A DNA stretch of 24,464 bases from positions 1 to 24,464 of the forward strand of contig CAYGUK010000057.1 of NCBI GenBank assembly GCA_964352985.1. Direction: 5' to 3'. Source of the DNA: CAYGUK01 sp964352985 (GTDB lineage Bacteria > Pseudomonadota > Gammaproteobacteria > JAHCLG01). The notes under the pieces are model-generated. The model worked only from the letters and a program-made list of their open reading frames with translations. It ran no database searches and had not been told where the DNA came from. The translations under genes and the position numbers were made by a program. Positions 1-6,685 of the stretch are shown one piece after another (the stretch's first letter is position 1; each line of letters opens with the position of its first letter).

Positions 1-2
1 GT

Positions 3-392
3 GCTGTGGGGGCGAGTTCTTTGGGGGCGAGTACTTTTCTTGTTTTTTCTGCGCCAGATACACTTGTGTCGAAATCCAAACATATTATTTTTTCTTATCT
101 GATTGCAATAATAGTCGGTGTTGCCATGCATCATCTTTTTGAACCTTTAATTGTTTGGCTAACAAATATGACGCATTTATTAGGATTTGAAATTACCGCG
201 GCAATGGCTGTGGGATTAACCATGTTTATCATGGTGGTAACAAATACGGAGCATCCACCTGCAGCTGGATTAGCCTTAGGTTTAGTGGTTGAGAGTTGGG
301 ATTTCTGGACACTTACCGTCATTATTATTTCTGCTTTATTGCTTTGCATTATTAAATTTGTTTTTAAAAAATATATCATCAATTTATTGTGA
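3..392 (+). CDS. HPP family integral membrane protein, 5'-truncated
   Basis: The reading frame is open from the window edge, so the N-terminus is missing; the GTG at position 6 is probably internal. About 129 residues are visible. The family signature His-Pro-Pro followed by Ala-Ala-Gly occurs near residue 83 of the visible part (TEHPPAAGLALGL). The early Gly-Ala-Ser repeats also resemble the family's first conserved block. Three hydrophobic segments follow (about residues 26-45, 62-79 and 100-121), consistent with the C-terminal part of a small four-to-five-helix protein. HPP proteins are inner-membrane proteins; some have been linked to nitrite transport in plastids and cyanobacteria, but the substrate here cannot be inferred. 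No terminator hairpin is evident downstream, and the next 224 bases are very AT-rich and apparently non-coding. Confidence 0.8.
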   Translation, partial: AVGASSLGASTFLVFSAPDTLVSKSKHIIFSYLIAIIVGVAMHHLFEPLIVWLTNMTHLLGFEITAAMAVGLTMFIMVVTNTEHPPAAGLALGLVVESWDFWTLTVIIISALLLCIIKFVFKKYIINLL

Positions 393-616
393 AAATGTAT
401 CAGTAATTATTATCGTGAAATCCAGGTATATTTTTATTTTTAAAAAAAATATTGCGCTGCGCTATTTTAAAAAAATAAATTATTTTATACCAACACAGTA
501 TAAAACATGTTATATAGCATCTGTAAAAATTATTACTTAAATTACATATTTTGAAAAATTAAAAAAAATAAGATTAAATTTTTTTGAATACTTAATTAAT
601 CTAGGGGAAAAATATC

Positions 617-1492
617 ATGTCTACAGTTGCAGAGTATTTTACAGCGGCAAAAAATCGGGTTTTAGGTGCTTTTAAGGTAAATAACTATACCGGAGCAAAT
701 TGGGCACCTTTTCTACGTTTTTTTAGTTCATCATATAATAAATCGATGGTTGTTTATAATAATTCATTAAAACCAATTGGTACCGAATTTCCAGTTGTAC
801 CATGTGAAGAGACAGCTTTTTCAGCATTAAAATACGCTTTTAATTCACTCTCGAATAAACCAGCAACTTGCCAAGCTACACAAGTTCAAACTGCATTAGG
901 TTCCGCGTTACATGATGGAGGTTTGTACGGTACTGTTGGATGGGGCGGTTTATTAAATATCGCTACGATTGCTTCAGATCTATTAACAAGAGGCTTAACT
1001 GGAAAAGGATTAATCGAACGATTAGAAGATACAGAGTTTTTTAAAAATATTCGATTTATTGATGATAAAACAAAATATCTACGTTGGGCTTTAACCCTTA
1101 TTTTAGGAATTGTTTTTTTGACAAAAGGCTATAATCAAATGGCGGATAATGCCAATGATGCTCCTTTGTCTACAGATCATTGCGAAAGTTTCTTCAAAGA
1201 CTTGGGAGAAGGGATGTTTGATATGGTTGATTTGAGTGAATGTGCTGCTGCAGTTAAGGTTCTTTTCACTACGACTGGTCTAGCATTTATGTGGTATGTT
1301 ACTAGTTTATCATATGGTATTTCTAAAGGTCTTTCTGTCTTTTCCGGTGCTGTAATGTCTTTAGGGCAAGCATGCTTTGATAAAATGAAACGACCAGAAG
1401 CTTGGGATCAGGAGCAAGTGACTCTTCATCAATTGCAAAAACAAATAGACTTCCCTTCAACAAGGACTGGGCATCAGCTTCTACCCACGTGA
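617..1492 (+). CDS. Unknown 291-aa protein with membrane segments
   Basis: I do not recognise this protein. It starts at an ATG preceded by an AGGGGAAAA ribosome-binding site with good spacing. There is no N-terminal signal peptide. The first ~150 residues are soluble-looking with Gly-rich stretches. Hydrophobic segments lie at about residues 155-172 (ALTLILGIVFLT) and 209-230 (VKVLFTTTGLAFMWYV), and a weaker one at about 235-255. Six cysteines are scattered through the protein. The C-terminal ~35 residues are polar and rich in Gln, Glu and Lys, which is loosely compatible with a Dot/Icm effector tail, but no E-block is clear. It is monocistronic. A membrane-active effector is possible because of the nearby secretion genes, but nothing in the sequence proves it. 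Confidence 0.65.
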   Translation: MSTVAEYFTAAKNRVLGAFKVNNYTGANWAPFLRFFSSSYNKSMVVYNNSLKPIGTEFPVVPCEETAFSALKYAFNSLSNKPATCQATQVQTALGSALHDGGLYGTVGWGGLLNIATIASDLLTRGLTGKGLIERLEDTEFFKNIRFIDDKTKYLRWALTLILGIVFLTKGYNQMADNANDAPLSTDHCESFFKDLGEGMFDMVDLSECAAAVKVLFTTTGLAFMWYVTSLSYGISKGLSVFSGAVMSLGQACFDKMKRPEAWDQEQVTLHQLQKQIDFPSTRTGHQLLPT

Positions 1493-1631
1493 TAAATCCA
1501 TTCAGAATATTGCACAGCATTAATGCGGCGCATCATAACATGTTGTTTATTAACATTTTTTTTCATGGTATGATGCAATTAATGTAGTATTTTATTAACA
1601 ACATATTATCAATTTGGGGGATTAATTGATT

Positions 1632-2027
1632 ATGAAAAAATTTTTATTATCATCGTTTATCGCAGGCGCAAGTTTAATTTCAGCTAGTGTTTTTGCTTGC
1701 ACACCACCTGGGAGTTTAAATTATACGTTTAGTCCTGGACAACAAGAATGTGTAGGAAGTCTTGCAACATTTGGCGCAACAGTTCAATGTACTACTAACA
1801 CGACTTCTGGTAATACCTTACAAGTTGTTAGCAGTAGTGATAATTTATATTATAGCTATGATGGTGCGACACTTAATAAAGTGACACCGGGTGTAAAATT
1901 ACAAGCTCAAAAAGGTTCGGGTATAATTTATCTTAAAGACGCAAGTCCTACCGGGGGTGGTAATGCACTTCTAAAAGATGTTCAAGGTAATTCAACTCTT
2001 TCCATTAATTGCCAGTTTATTGGATAA
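1632..2027 (+). CDS. Small exported cysteine-containing protein (131 aa)
   Basis: The product has a clear signal peptide: Met-Lys-Lys, a hydrophobic core, and an Ala-Ser-Val-Phe-Ala cleavage site about residue 22. The mature ~110 residues are rich in Ser, Thr, Gly and Asn, with four cysteines that could form two disulfides, and look like a compact beta-rich secreted or periplasmic domain. I do not recognise the family. The start is ambiguous: a run of five G at 1616-1620 is 11 bases from the ATG at 1632 but only 5 bases from an in-frame TTG at 1626, which would add two residues before the signal peptide. I chose the ATG because it gives a standard signal peptide. A bidirectional terminator follows directly. 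Confidence 0.7.
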   Translation: MKKFLLSSFIAGASLISASVFACTPPGSLNYTFSPGQQECVGSLATFGATVQCTTNTTSGNTLQVVSSSDNLYYSYDGATLNKVTPGVKLQAQKGSGIIYLKDASPTGGGNALLKDVQGNSTLSINCQFIG

Positions 2028-2047
2028 AGAAATTGTTTTAGAAAAAA

Positions 2048-2071
2048 GCCAGGTTAAACCTGGCTTTTTTT
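2048..2071. terminator. Bidirectional intrinsic terminator
   Basis: A GCCAGG / CCTGGC stem with a five-base TTAAA loop (extendable by two A-T pairs) is flanked by six A on the left and seven T on the right. It therefore works on both strands. It separates the convergent small exported gene and the acid phosphatase gene. Confidence 0.9.
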
Positions 2072-2072
2072 A

Positions 2073-2738
2073 TTAAGGAATATAATAGTAAGGATCAGGT
2101 AATTTGATTTCGCGATCGGTAAATTGACCTTTTAAATCACTCCATTGATCACCAATATTTAAAACAATATCGTAGCCACTATCGATAATTTTTTTCCGAG
2201 CATTTTCTTTAAAATTAACAACAGAGGGTTGATGGTAATTATTGGGTTTCATAATTAGTTTTGTGAAATCGTGATACCCTGCTCGATTTAAATTTGTAAT
2301 TGTTGAGGCTCGATCTTTTTCACGACGACCTGTGACAAAAAATACAGCAACATCATGTGCGCGCGCGTAACGGAAAAGTTTTAGTGTTGGATTTATTGCT
2401 TTGTCATGCACGGCTTCTTCAAGGGCATTGATTTGTTGATTTGTTCCACCGAAATTTAATTTTCTCATGTCTGGGTAATTTGATAATGATGTTTCATCGA
2501 TATCTAACACGATGGCGAGTTGATCTGGTTTGCCATGTCGAATGTTTTCAGCGACACGTTGCTTTAAATAATGCAATGCTTGTTTATCTTTCGTCGCAAT
2601 GTCACGCGCGTAGTCGCCGGAATTGTGATAACGGATCACTTTTTGTTCGAGTAAACCTAAATTAGCAGGTTCAGCAAAAGCGAAACTTGTTGCTGAAAGG
2701 CTGAGTGTTGCAAGAGCAATAAACAGACGTTTTTTCAT
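2073..2738 (-). CDS. Periplasmic HAD-superfamily acid phosphatase (class B/C type)
   Basis: The 221-residue product has an N-terminal signal peptide (about residues 1-22, ending Ser-Phe-Ala-Phe-Ala). The HAD motif I is DIDET at residues 79-83, with Asp79 as predicted nucleophile and Asp81 as acid/base. Motif II is FFVTGR, with Thr136. Motif IV is GDQWSD at about 196-201, and a lysine-rich segment near 177-183 could supply motif III. Length and motif order fit the Acid_phosphat_B family (related to lipoprotein e(P4) and plant vegetative storage proteins). These hydrolyse phosphomonoesters such as nucleotides outside the cytoplasm. No lipobox cysteine is present, so the protein is probably soluble in the periplasm. 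An AGGA ribosome-binding site lies upstream of the ATG. There is a TATACT -10-like hexamer on the minus strand at 2773-2778, without a good -35. Confidence 0.88.
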   Translation of the reverse strand: MKKRLFIALATLSLSATSFAFAEPANLGLLEQKVIRYHNSGDYARDIATKDKQALHYLKQRVAENIRHGKPDQLAIVLDIDETSLSNYPDMRKLNFGGTNQQINALEEAVHDKAINPTLKLFRYARAHDVAVFFVTGRREKDRASTITNLNRAGYHDFTKLIMKPNNYHQPSVVNFKENARKKIIDSGYDIVLNIGDQWSDLKGQFTDREIKLPDPYYYIP

Positions 2739-2819
2739 TATGATGTCCTATTTTACAAATGTAAGGGGGCAAAGTATAAAATAGTAAGTGTTGAAAAAAC
2801 AGCTTTGCGGTGGGATCTA

Positions 2820-3308
2820 TTAAATGAATCGCTCAATTAAGGCTTTATGTTGAGGATATTCATTTAATAAATTTTCATCAGCGACACTGAAATCAGCAAA
2901 ATCAAAGCCGGGTGTGACAGTAGCGCCATGTATGACAAAATGAGATTCGCTTTTATCCTCAAGCTCTATAGTAAACCAAAGATTTTTAGGGATGATTAGT
3001 TGAAGTTCGGCATCTTCTGTTAAACCGAGTCTATATTGGTTAAGGTGTCCTTGATGATCGATAACGTGAACGATCAAGTTACTGTTGCCATGATAAAAAT
3101 GTAATATTTCATCATATTTTACGCGATGAAATTTCACGACGTGTGGACCTAAAACTAATGCAATAATCGCAGTGCTTAAATTTCTGCTACCATTATTACT
3201 TGGTAAATCAATCAGTTGGTCACAACGATAGGTTTCTCTGAAATAGCCACAACCTGCAGGGTGAGGTGTTAAATTGAGTTTTTCAATCCAATATGAGGGT
3301 GTGTTCAT
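2820..3308 (-). CDS. DUF985 / cupin_5 family protein
   Basis: The 162-residue product matches the cupin family typified by yeast YML079w. Visible hallmarks are the N-terminal L-x-x-HPAGCGYFRETYR block (residues ~12-28), the FHRVKYDEILHFYHG block (~60-74) with His61, Glu67 and His70 as plausible metal or pocket residues, and a late VTPGFDFADF block near residues 131-140. These proteins adopt a single-domain double-stranded beta-helix; their substrate is generally unknown, although epimerase-like or sugar-binding roles have been suggested. The ATG has an AGGGA ribosome-binding site. The gene begins only 19 bases after the 3' end of the tRNA-Met on the same strand, so it may be read from the tRNA promoter. 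Confidence 0.85.
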   Translation of the reverse strand: MNTPSYWIEKLNLTPHPAGCGYFRETYRCDQLIDLPSNNGSRNLSTAIIALVLGPHVVKFHRVKYDEILHFYHGNSNLIVHVIDHQGHLNQYRLGLTEDAELQLIIPKNLWFTIELEDKSESHFVIHGATVTPGFDFADFSVADENLLNEYPQHKALIERFI

Positions 3309-3327
3309 GAATATCCCTAAGGTTAAC

Positions 3328-3401
3328 TGGCTATGGGTGGACTTGAACCACCGACCTCAGCATTATGAGTGCCGCGCTCTAACCAACTGAGCTACATAGC
3401 C
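3328..3401 (-). tRNA. tRNA-Met (CAT), elongator type
   Basis: On the minus strand a full cloverleaf can be drawn: a 7-bp acceptor stem (GGCTATG / CATAGCC), a D-arm with AGCTCAGTTGGTTAGAGC, anticodon loop CTCATAA with anticodon CAT, and T-arm GGTGGTTCAAGTCCACC. The sequence closely follows the E. coli elongator tRNA-Met rather than the initiator or the lysidine-modified tRNA-Ile2. The 3' CCA is not encoded: discriminator A is followed by GTT. Maturation therefore needs CCA-adding enzyme. Confidence 0.95.
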
Positions 3402-3417
3402 ATAGTTAAGGCGGGTA

Positions 3418-3446
3418 ATTCTCTCGATTTGATAGTCACCTGTCAA
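3418..3446 (-). promoter_or_regulatory. Sigma-70 promoter of tRNA-Met
   Basis: On the minus strand a perfect TTGACA (3441-3446) is followed after exactly 17 bases by GAGAAT (3418-3423). The predicted start is about 10 bases before the tRNA 5' end. A C/G-rich segment (CCCGCC) follows the -10, as in stringently controlled tRNA promoters. Confidence 0.7.
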
Positions 3447-3466
3447 GGATTTGGCATAATTTAAAT

Positions 3467-3493
3467 TGCGATCAGAGTGAGACTCTGATCGCA
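3467..3493 (-). terminator. Hairpin terminator after icmX
   Basis: A perfect 12-bp inverted repeat (TGCGATCAGAGT / ACTCTGATCGCA) with a 3-base loop lies 7 bases after the icmX stop. The T-tract on the minus strand is imperfect (AATTTAAATT). It separates the icmW-icmX operon from the tRNA promoter. Confidence 0.75.
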
Positions 3494-3500
3494 TTTAAGT

Positions 3501-4814
3501 CTATTGGTTTTGTTGGTTACTATTAATGGCATTGGGATTATTGTTGTCGCCGGGAGTTGAAATTGAACCAGGCGTTTTGCCTTGTGGATGTAGCGTTTCA
3601 TTTACTTCGTCACGAAGTGAATTTAGATTATTACCACCGATACCAGAATTAGCCGTTGTTAATAATAATGCTGCAAGTAAATCATTTTGTTGCTCAATTT
3701 CCATGCTTTGTTGATATTGAGCGTAACGCATTTCTGCCATTAAATATAATTGTTCGCGCATGATGGTTGCAGGTGGTGCCGCAGCCATTTTTGAGTACCA
3801 CTGTGGACTTAGTCGACGAGTCGCATTGTAGTGTTCAACTTGAAGTTGGCTCGCATAGGGATACATCGAATCTTCTGATTGAGGAATGCCTGCGCGTTTC
3901 GCTAAATTTTTTACTGGAACTCTTTCGAAATATGAGTGATAAAGTGTTGTTAATGCTAGTGAACGAAGTGCGGCATAATTTCTAACAGCTAATCGGTAAT
4001 CTTTGTAAGCGCCAATTTTTTCTAAATCAGAGAATGATATACCAGAACCAAAGTTAGAAAATATTGAAAGTGTTTGAAATGGTACTCCTGAGAGATAGTA
4101 AATATAATTCATCGCATGATCGACAGGTAATGGAATTTGAACTTGTGCGTTTTGTGATGTTTCTGTTGTTCCTGTATATTCTTCACGTTTGTAGTTAACA
4201 ACAGTGCGTGGTAGTTGTGATTTTGTGGTTGTTAAAAAATAATTAAGATCATTACCCGAATTTGCGCCAAATTTATAAACTAATGGTCCCAACAAACTGT
4301 TAGCATTAAAGTTTTTATCACCATTTGCTTTTTTGGCACCTAAATTAACCTCACCGACACCGGTATAAATAACGGTGGGTTTAGAGGGTGAAATGAGCGG
4401 ATAATCAGACGCTGGAATATCAGCAAAATAATTATTTACTGCGTTAAATAATGTTGATTGTGATGTTGTTTTTGTACTTGGATCAGTAATTGTAACTTGA
4501 TCGGCATTATTGATTAAGCTACCCATTTTATATTTTAATGAAAAGTGTTTTACATCACCTATCAAACGAGCAACGTTTAAGTTACTTTGATTTGCTGCAA
4601 TCGTAGCGCCAGCATCGAAAGCGGCTTGATAATTTTGAGATTGCAACACGGTAAGTGTTGGCTTAAGTTGAGATGCTAAATAGCTTACACCTAAGCGAAT
4701 ATGATGAAGATCATTCGCAAAATTCGCATCTTGGGCATTGGCTGCCGAATAAAAAGGAAGTGTCATCGAAGCAATAAAGCCACAAGTTAGTAATGTGCGG
4801 GAAATTTTTTTCAT
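3501..4814 (-). CDS. icmX: IcmX, periplasmic Dot/Icm component
   Basis: The 437-residue product has a signal peptide (residues 1-27, ending Ser-Ala-Ala-Asn-Ala) and no further membrane segment, fitting periplasmic IcmX (about 466 residues in L. pneumophila). IcmX is needed for translocation and is part of the periplasmic portion of the type IVB apparatus. The assignment rests on position (icmW operon, divergent from icmV-dotA, the order known from Legionella and Coxiella), size, export signal and the general character of the central region, with YIYYLSGVPFQTLSIFSNFG and a Tyr/Arg-rich C-terminal helix segment. The last ~35 residues are low-complexity Asn/Pro/Gln. It starts 27 bases after the upstream 163-aa gene and is surely co-transcribed with it and icmW. 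Confidence 0.85.
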   Translation of the reverse strand: MKKISRTLLTCGFIASMTLPFYSAANAQDANFANDLHHIRLGVSYLASQLKPTLTVLQSQNYQAAFDAGATIAANQSNLNVARLIGDVKHFSLKYKMGSLINNADQVTITDPSTKTTSQSTLFNAVNNYFADIPASDYPLISPSKPTVIYTGVGEVNLGAKKANGDKNFNANSLLGPLVYKFGANSGNDLNYFLTTTKSQLPRTVVNYKREEYTGTTETSQNAQVQIPLPVDHAMNYIYYLSGVPFQTLSIFSNFGSGISFSDLEKIGAYKDYRLAVRNYAALRSLALTTLYHSYFERVPVKNLAKRAGIPQSEDSMYPYASQLQVEHYNATRRLSPQWYSKMAAAPPATIMREQLYLMAEMRYAQYQQSMEIEQQNDLLAALLLTTANSGIGGNNLNSLRDEVNETLHPQGKTPGSISTPGDNNNPNAINSNQQNQ

Positions 4815-4841
4815 AACTTGACCTCTGTCGTAATCGTTTCA

Positions 4842-5333
4842 TTATTGATAAGTAGGTTGTGGATTTGCAGAACCACCGTCACCATCTACAGTAAAATTAT
4901 CATCGCTGTTGGTATTTGTAATCGTATTTTGTGTGGGTGGTTTGGGTAAAGATTTCGTTTGTTGTTGATTATGGTTTTGATGATTATTATGAATGCTTTG
5001 TAAAAAATTACCAGGATTTCCAGAAGAATAAGAAGCGGGATTATTACTTTCACTACCGCCTTCATCACTATAATTTGGAATGGCTTTAACAGAAACACCA
5101 TCAATAGAATTACCATTGTTTAAAGTTGTGAGGAAATTATTAAAACCATTAGCAGCGCCTGGGTCAGCAAAATTTTGCTGAGACCAAGTATCACAAAAAG
5201 TGCCACTAGGAACTTCTGTTGCATAGCCAACACCTGAATAACAAAAATTGTCATCGGCATCATCAGCAAATGATAGTGTTGTCAAAAAAGTAAAAATAAT
5301 AATTGGAACTAATATTAATTTTTTATTAATCAT
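4842..5333 (-). CDS. Unknown exported Asn/Gln-rich protein between icmW and icmX
   Basis: The 163-residue product begins with a strong signal peptide (about residues 1-23, ending Leu-Ser-Phe-Ala) and then an acidic mature N-terminus. Cys31 and Cys47 flank a short Gly-rich loop and could form a disulfide. From about residue 85 onward the protein becomes disordered and rich in Asn, Gln, Ser, His and Pro. I recognise no domain. Its ATG overlaps the icmW stop (8-base overlap of the two frames), with a GAGGAGG ribosome-binding site inside the icmW 3' end, so it is translationally coupled to icmW. icmX follows 27 bases later. The location argues for a periplasmic role in the secretion apparatus, perhaps with IcmX, but that is inference. 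It might also be a split-off or fast-evolving relative of the IcmX N-terminus. Confidence 0.75.
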   Translation of the reverse strand: MINKKLILVPIIIFTFLTTLSFADDADDNFCYSGVGYATEVPSGTFCDTWSQQNFADPGAANGFNNFLTTLNNGNSIDGVSVKAIPNYSDEGGSESNNPASYSSGNPGNFLQSIHNNHQNHNQQQTKSLPKPPTQNTITNTNSDDNFTVDGDGGSANPQPTYQ

Positions 5334-5778
5334 GCTCTTCCTCCTCGAGTGCTTTTAACGCAAGCGTTAAACGCTCTGGCGCAAAAATGCGTGATAGTAA
5401 TCGTAATCGCTCAAAAACAATATTGCGTCGTAAAAATATGCCAGGAGGATCCTGATCAGTTTGACTCACTTCTTCAGCATGAACGAGGAGTTTAGATGCA
5501 GCGCCTGGATGTGCGGTATCGATACATTGTAACAAACGTAGCGCACGGCCTGAACGAATAAAAGCGGCAAGACGGATAAATTGATCTTCACGACCGAGTT
5601 CGACTGTCGCAATATCATCTAACTCTTTACCTAATTCTTCTATTGCTTGCTCTAATTGAGGATCTTCATCAACAGTCCATTCCTCGACACCCTCCATAAA
5701 AGAAATCACACGATAGATCATAGGATCTTCGTATTCTTTCCAAAAAACAGAGACTGCTTTTTGACTTAAATCTGGCAT
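5326..5778 (-). CDS. icmW: IcmW, effector adaptor subunit
   Basis: The 150-residue acidic product matches IcmW (151 residues in L. pneumophila) along its full length. Recognisable blocks are EYEDPMIYRVISFMEGVE, ELDDIATVELG, ALRLLQCIDTAHPGAASK, the HAEE motif and RRNIVFERLRLLSRIF near the C-terminus. IcmW pairs with IcmS and binds effectors at the cytoplasmic face, delivering them to the DotL coupling complex. I place the start at the ATG at 5778 (Met-Pro-Asp-Leu, as in the family) because an AAGG ribosome-binding site sits 8 bases upstream; a GTG at 5787 is in frame but falls inside that site. It is the first gene of the minus-strand operon icmW-163aa-icmX and is divergent from icmV. Confidence 0.95.
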   Translation of the reverse strand: MPDLSQKAVSVFWKEYEDPMIYRVISFMEGVEEWTVDEDPQLEQAIEELGKELDDIATVELGREDQFIRLAAFIRSGRALRLLQCIDTAHPGAASKLLVHAEEVSQTDQDPPGIFLRRNIVFERLRLLSRIFAPERLTLALKALEEEEHD

Positions 5779-6217
5779 TTGACTCACCTTTACTTGAAAA
5801 GGTTACATTATGTGTACTCTATTTTAAAAAAGATTTCAACTCTTTTTTAAGATACAGATTCTATTCTACTTGAAAATGTTTATGGGAAAAGGTTTAGTCA
5901 GTAAATAAATATCAGATTTTTTATTAAAATTATATTACTTCTCGATTAGGGAGTTGGAATTTCAGATAATATGAGTTAAACTAATAGGTACGAAAATACA
6001 TTTTATAAAAACGATTACTTATAAAACGACTAACTACCACAACGATACGGATTTTTCGCCAGGACGCTTTCAAATTTTAAATATTAATTTTGTAACGATG
6101 ATTGATATTTATCTTCTATGGATTTTGATATCTACATGGACTTTCTAATCTTGTCAGGGATAGCCATAAATCAAACTATGGACTGAAAATAAAAACTAAC
6201 TAACTGAGAGAGTTAAG
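5779..6217. other. Divergent icmW / icmV intergenic region (439 bp), no gene seen
   Basis: No ORF of useful length with a ribosome-binding site is visible on either strand. The region must hold the promoters for both operons. On the minus strand a TTGAAA is followed 17 bases later by TACACA, a weak candidate promoter for icmW. Near icmV, TTGATAT occurs twice (around 6103 and 6126) and CTATGGA three times, which may be regulatory, but I cannot assign a regulator. Confidence 0.5.
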
Positions 6218-6685
6218 ATGGGTCTTTTTCGCATTATTGGCAAAGTTGCAAAACCGCATGTTGATGTGTCACGGTGGTTGGACTTAAGTTCTGTAAAAAA
6301 CACAACCTCTTCTTTAATTGGCTATGTTAAAAATTTATTCATACCCCAAAAAGCGCAAAGACAAGAATCATTTCAACAAGCAACAAAACGACTAAAACTT
6401 GATGAAAAAACATTAATTACTAGGCAAAGAGAATTTTATTGGCTAGCGTATATGTATTTTTTTATTTCGATCGCTGTCTTTTGTTATGCGCTTTATCTCA
6501 TCTTTTTTTCTCATGCTTTTTTAAGTGGATACATTTCGTTTGTTATCGGTGCAATTGTTCTTGCCCACGCTTTTCGCAAACGACTTTGGTATTTCCAGGT
6601 AAAAACAAAACGCCTTGGTTATTCGTTTAAAGAATGGTATCAGGCCGATATTTTGGGAAAAATTGATGAAAAAGTTGATACGTAA
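6218..6685 (+). CDS. icmV: IcmV, inner-membrane Dot/Icm protein, copy 1
   Basis: The 155-residue product fits IcmV (about 151 residues in L. pneumophila), the partner gene always found just upstream of dotA. A basic N-terminal segment (FRIIGKVAKPHVDVSRWLD) and the NLFIPQ block (about residues 41-46) are followed by a charged helix and two adjacent membrane segments at about 73-93 and 96-116. An RKRLWYFQVKTKRLGY tail follows on the cytoplasmic side. It starts at an ATG with GAGAG upstream. Its last 20 bases overlap the start of dotA copy 1, so the two are translationally coupled. A second copy lies at 11474. Confidence 0.88.
   Translation: MGLFRIIGKVAKPHVDVSRWLDLSSVKNTTSSLIGYVKNLFIPQKAQRQESFQQATKRLKLDEKTLITRQREFYWLAYMYFFISIAVFCYALYLIFFSHAFLSGYISFVIGAIVLAHAFRKRLWYFQVKTKRLGYSFKEWYQADILGKIDEKVDT

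Noticed and set aside
1546..1600. TTTATTAACA occurs twice, 45 bases apart, upstream of the small exported gene, with ATGTTG/CAACAT nearby.
   Set aside because: The region is highly AT-rich, the motif is short, and I know no regulator with this site; chance is likely.
5779..6217. PmrA (paired CTTAATATT) or CpxR (paired GTAAA) sites, known regulators of Dot/Icm genes in Legionella, sought upstream of icmV, icmW and the FIR locus.
   Set aside because: Only isolated half-sites with wrong spacing were found.
6615..6665. Upstream extension of dotA copy 1 to 6615.
   Set aside because: It would precede the signal sequence and is unmatched in copies 2 and 3; it lies inside icmV.
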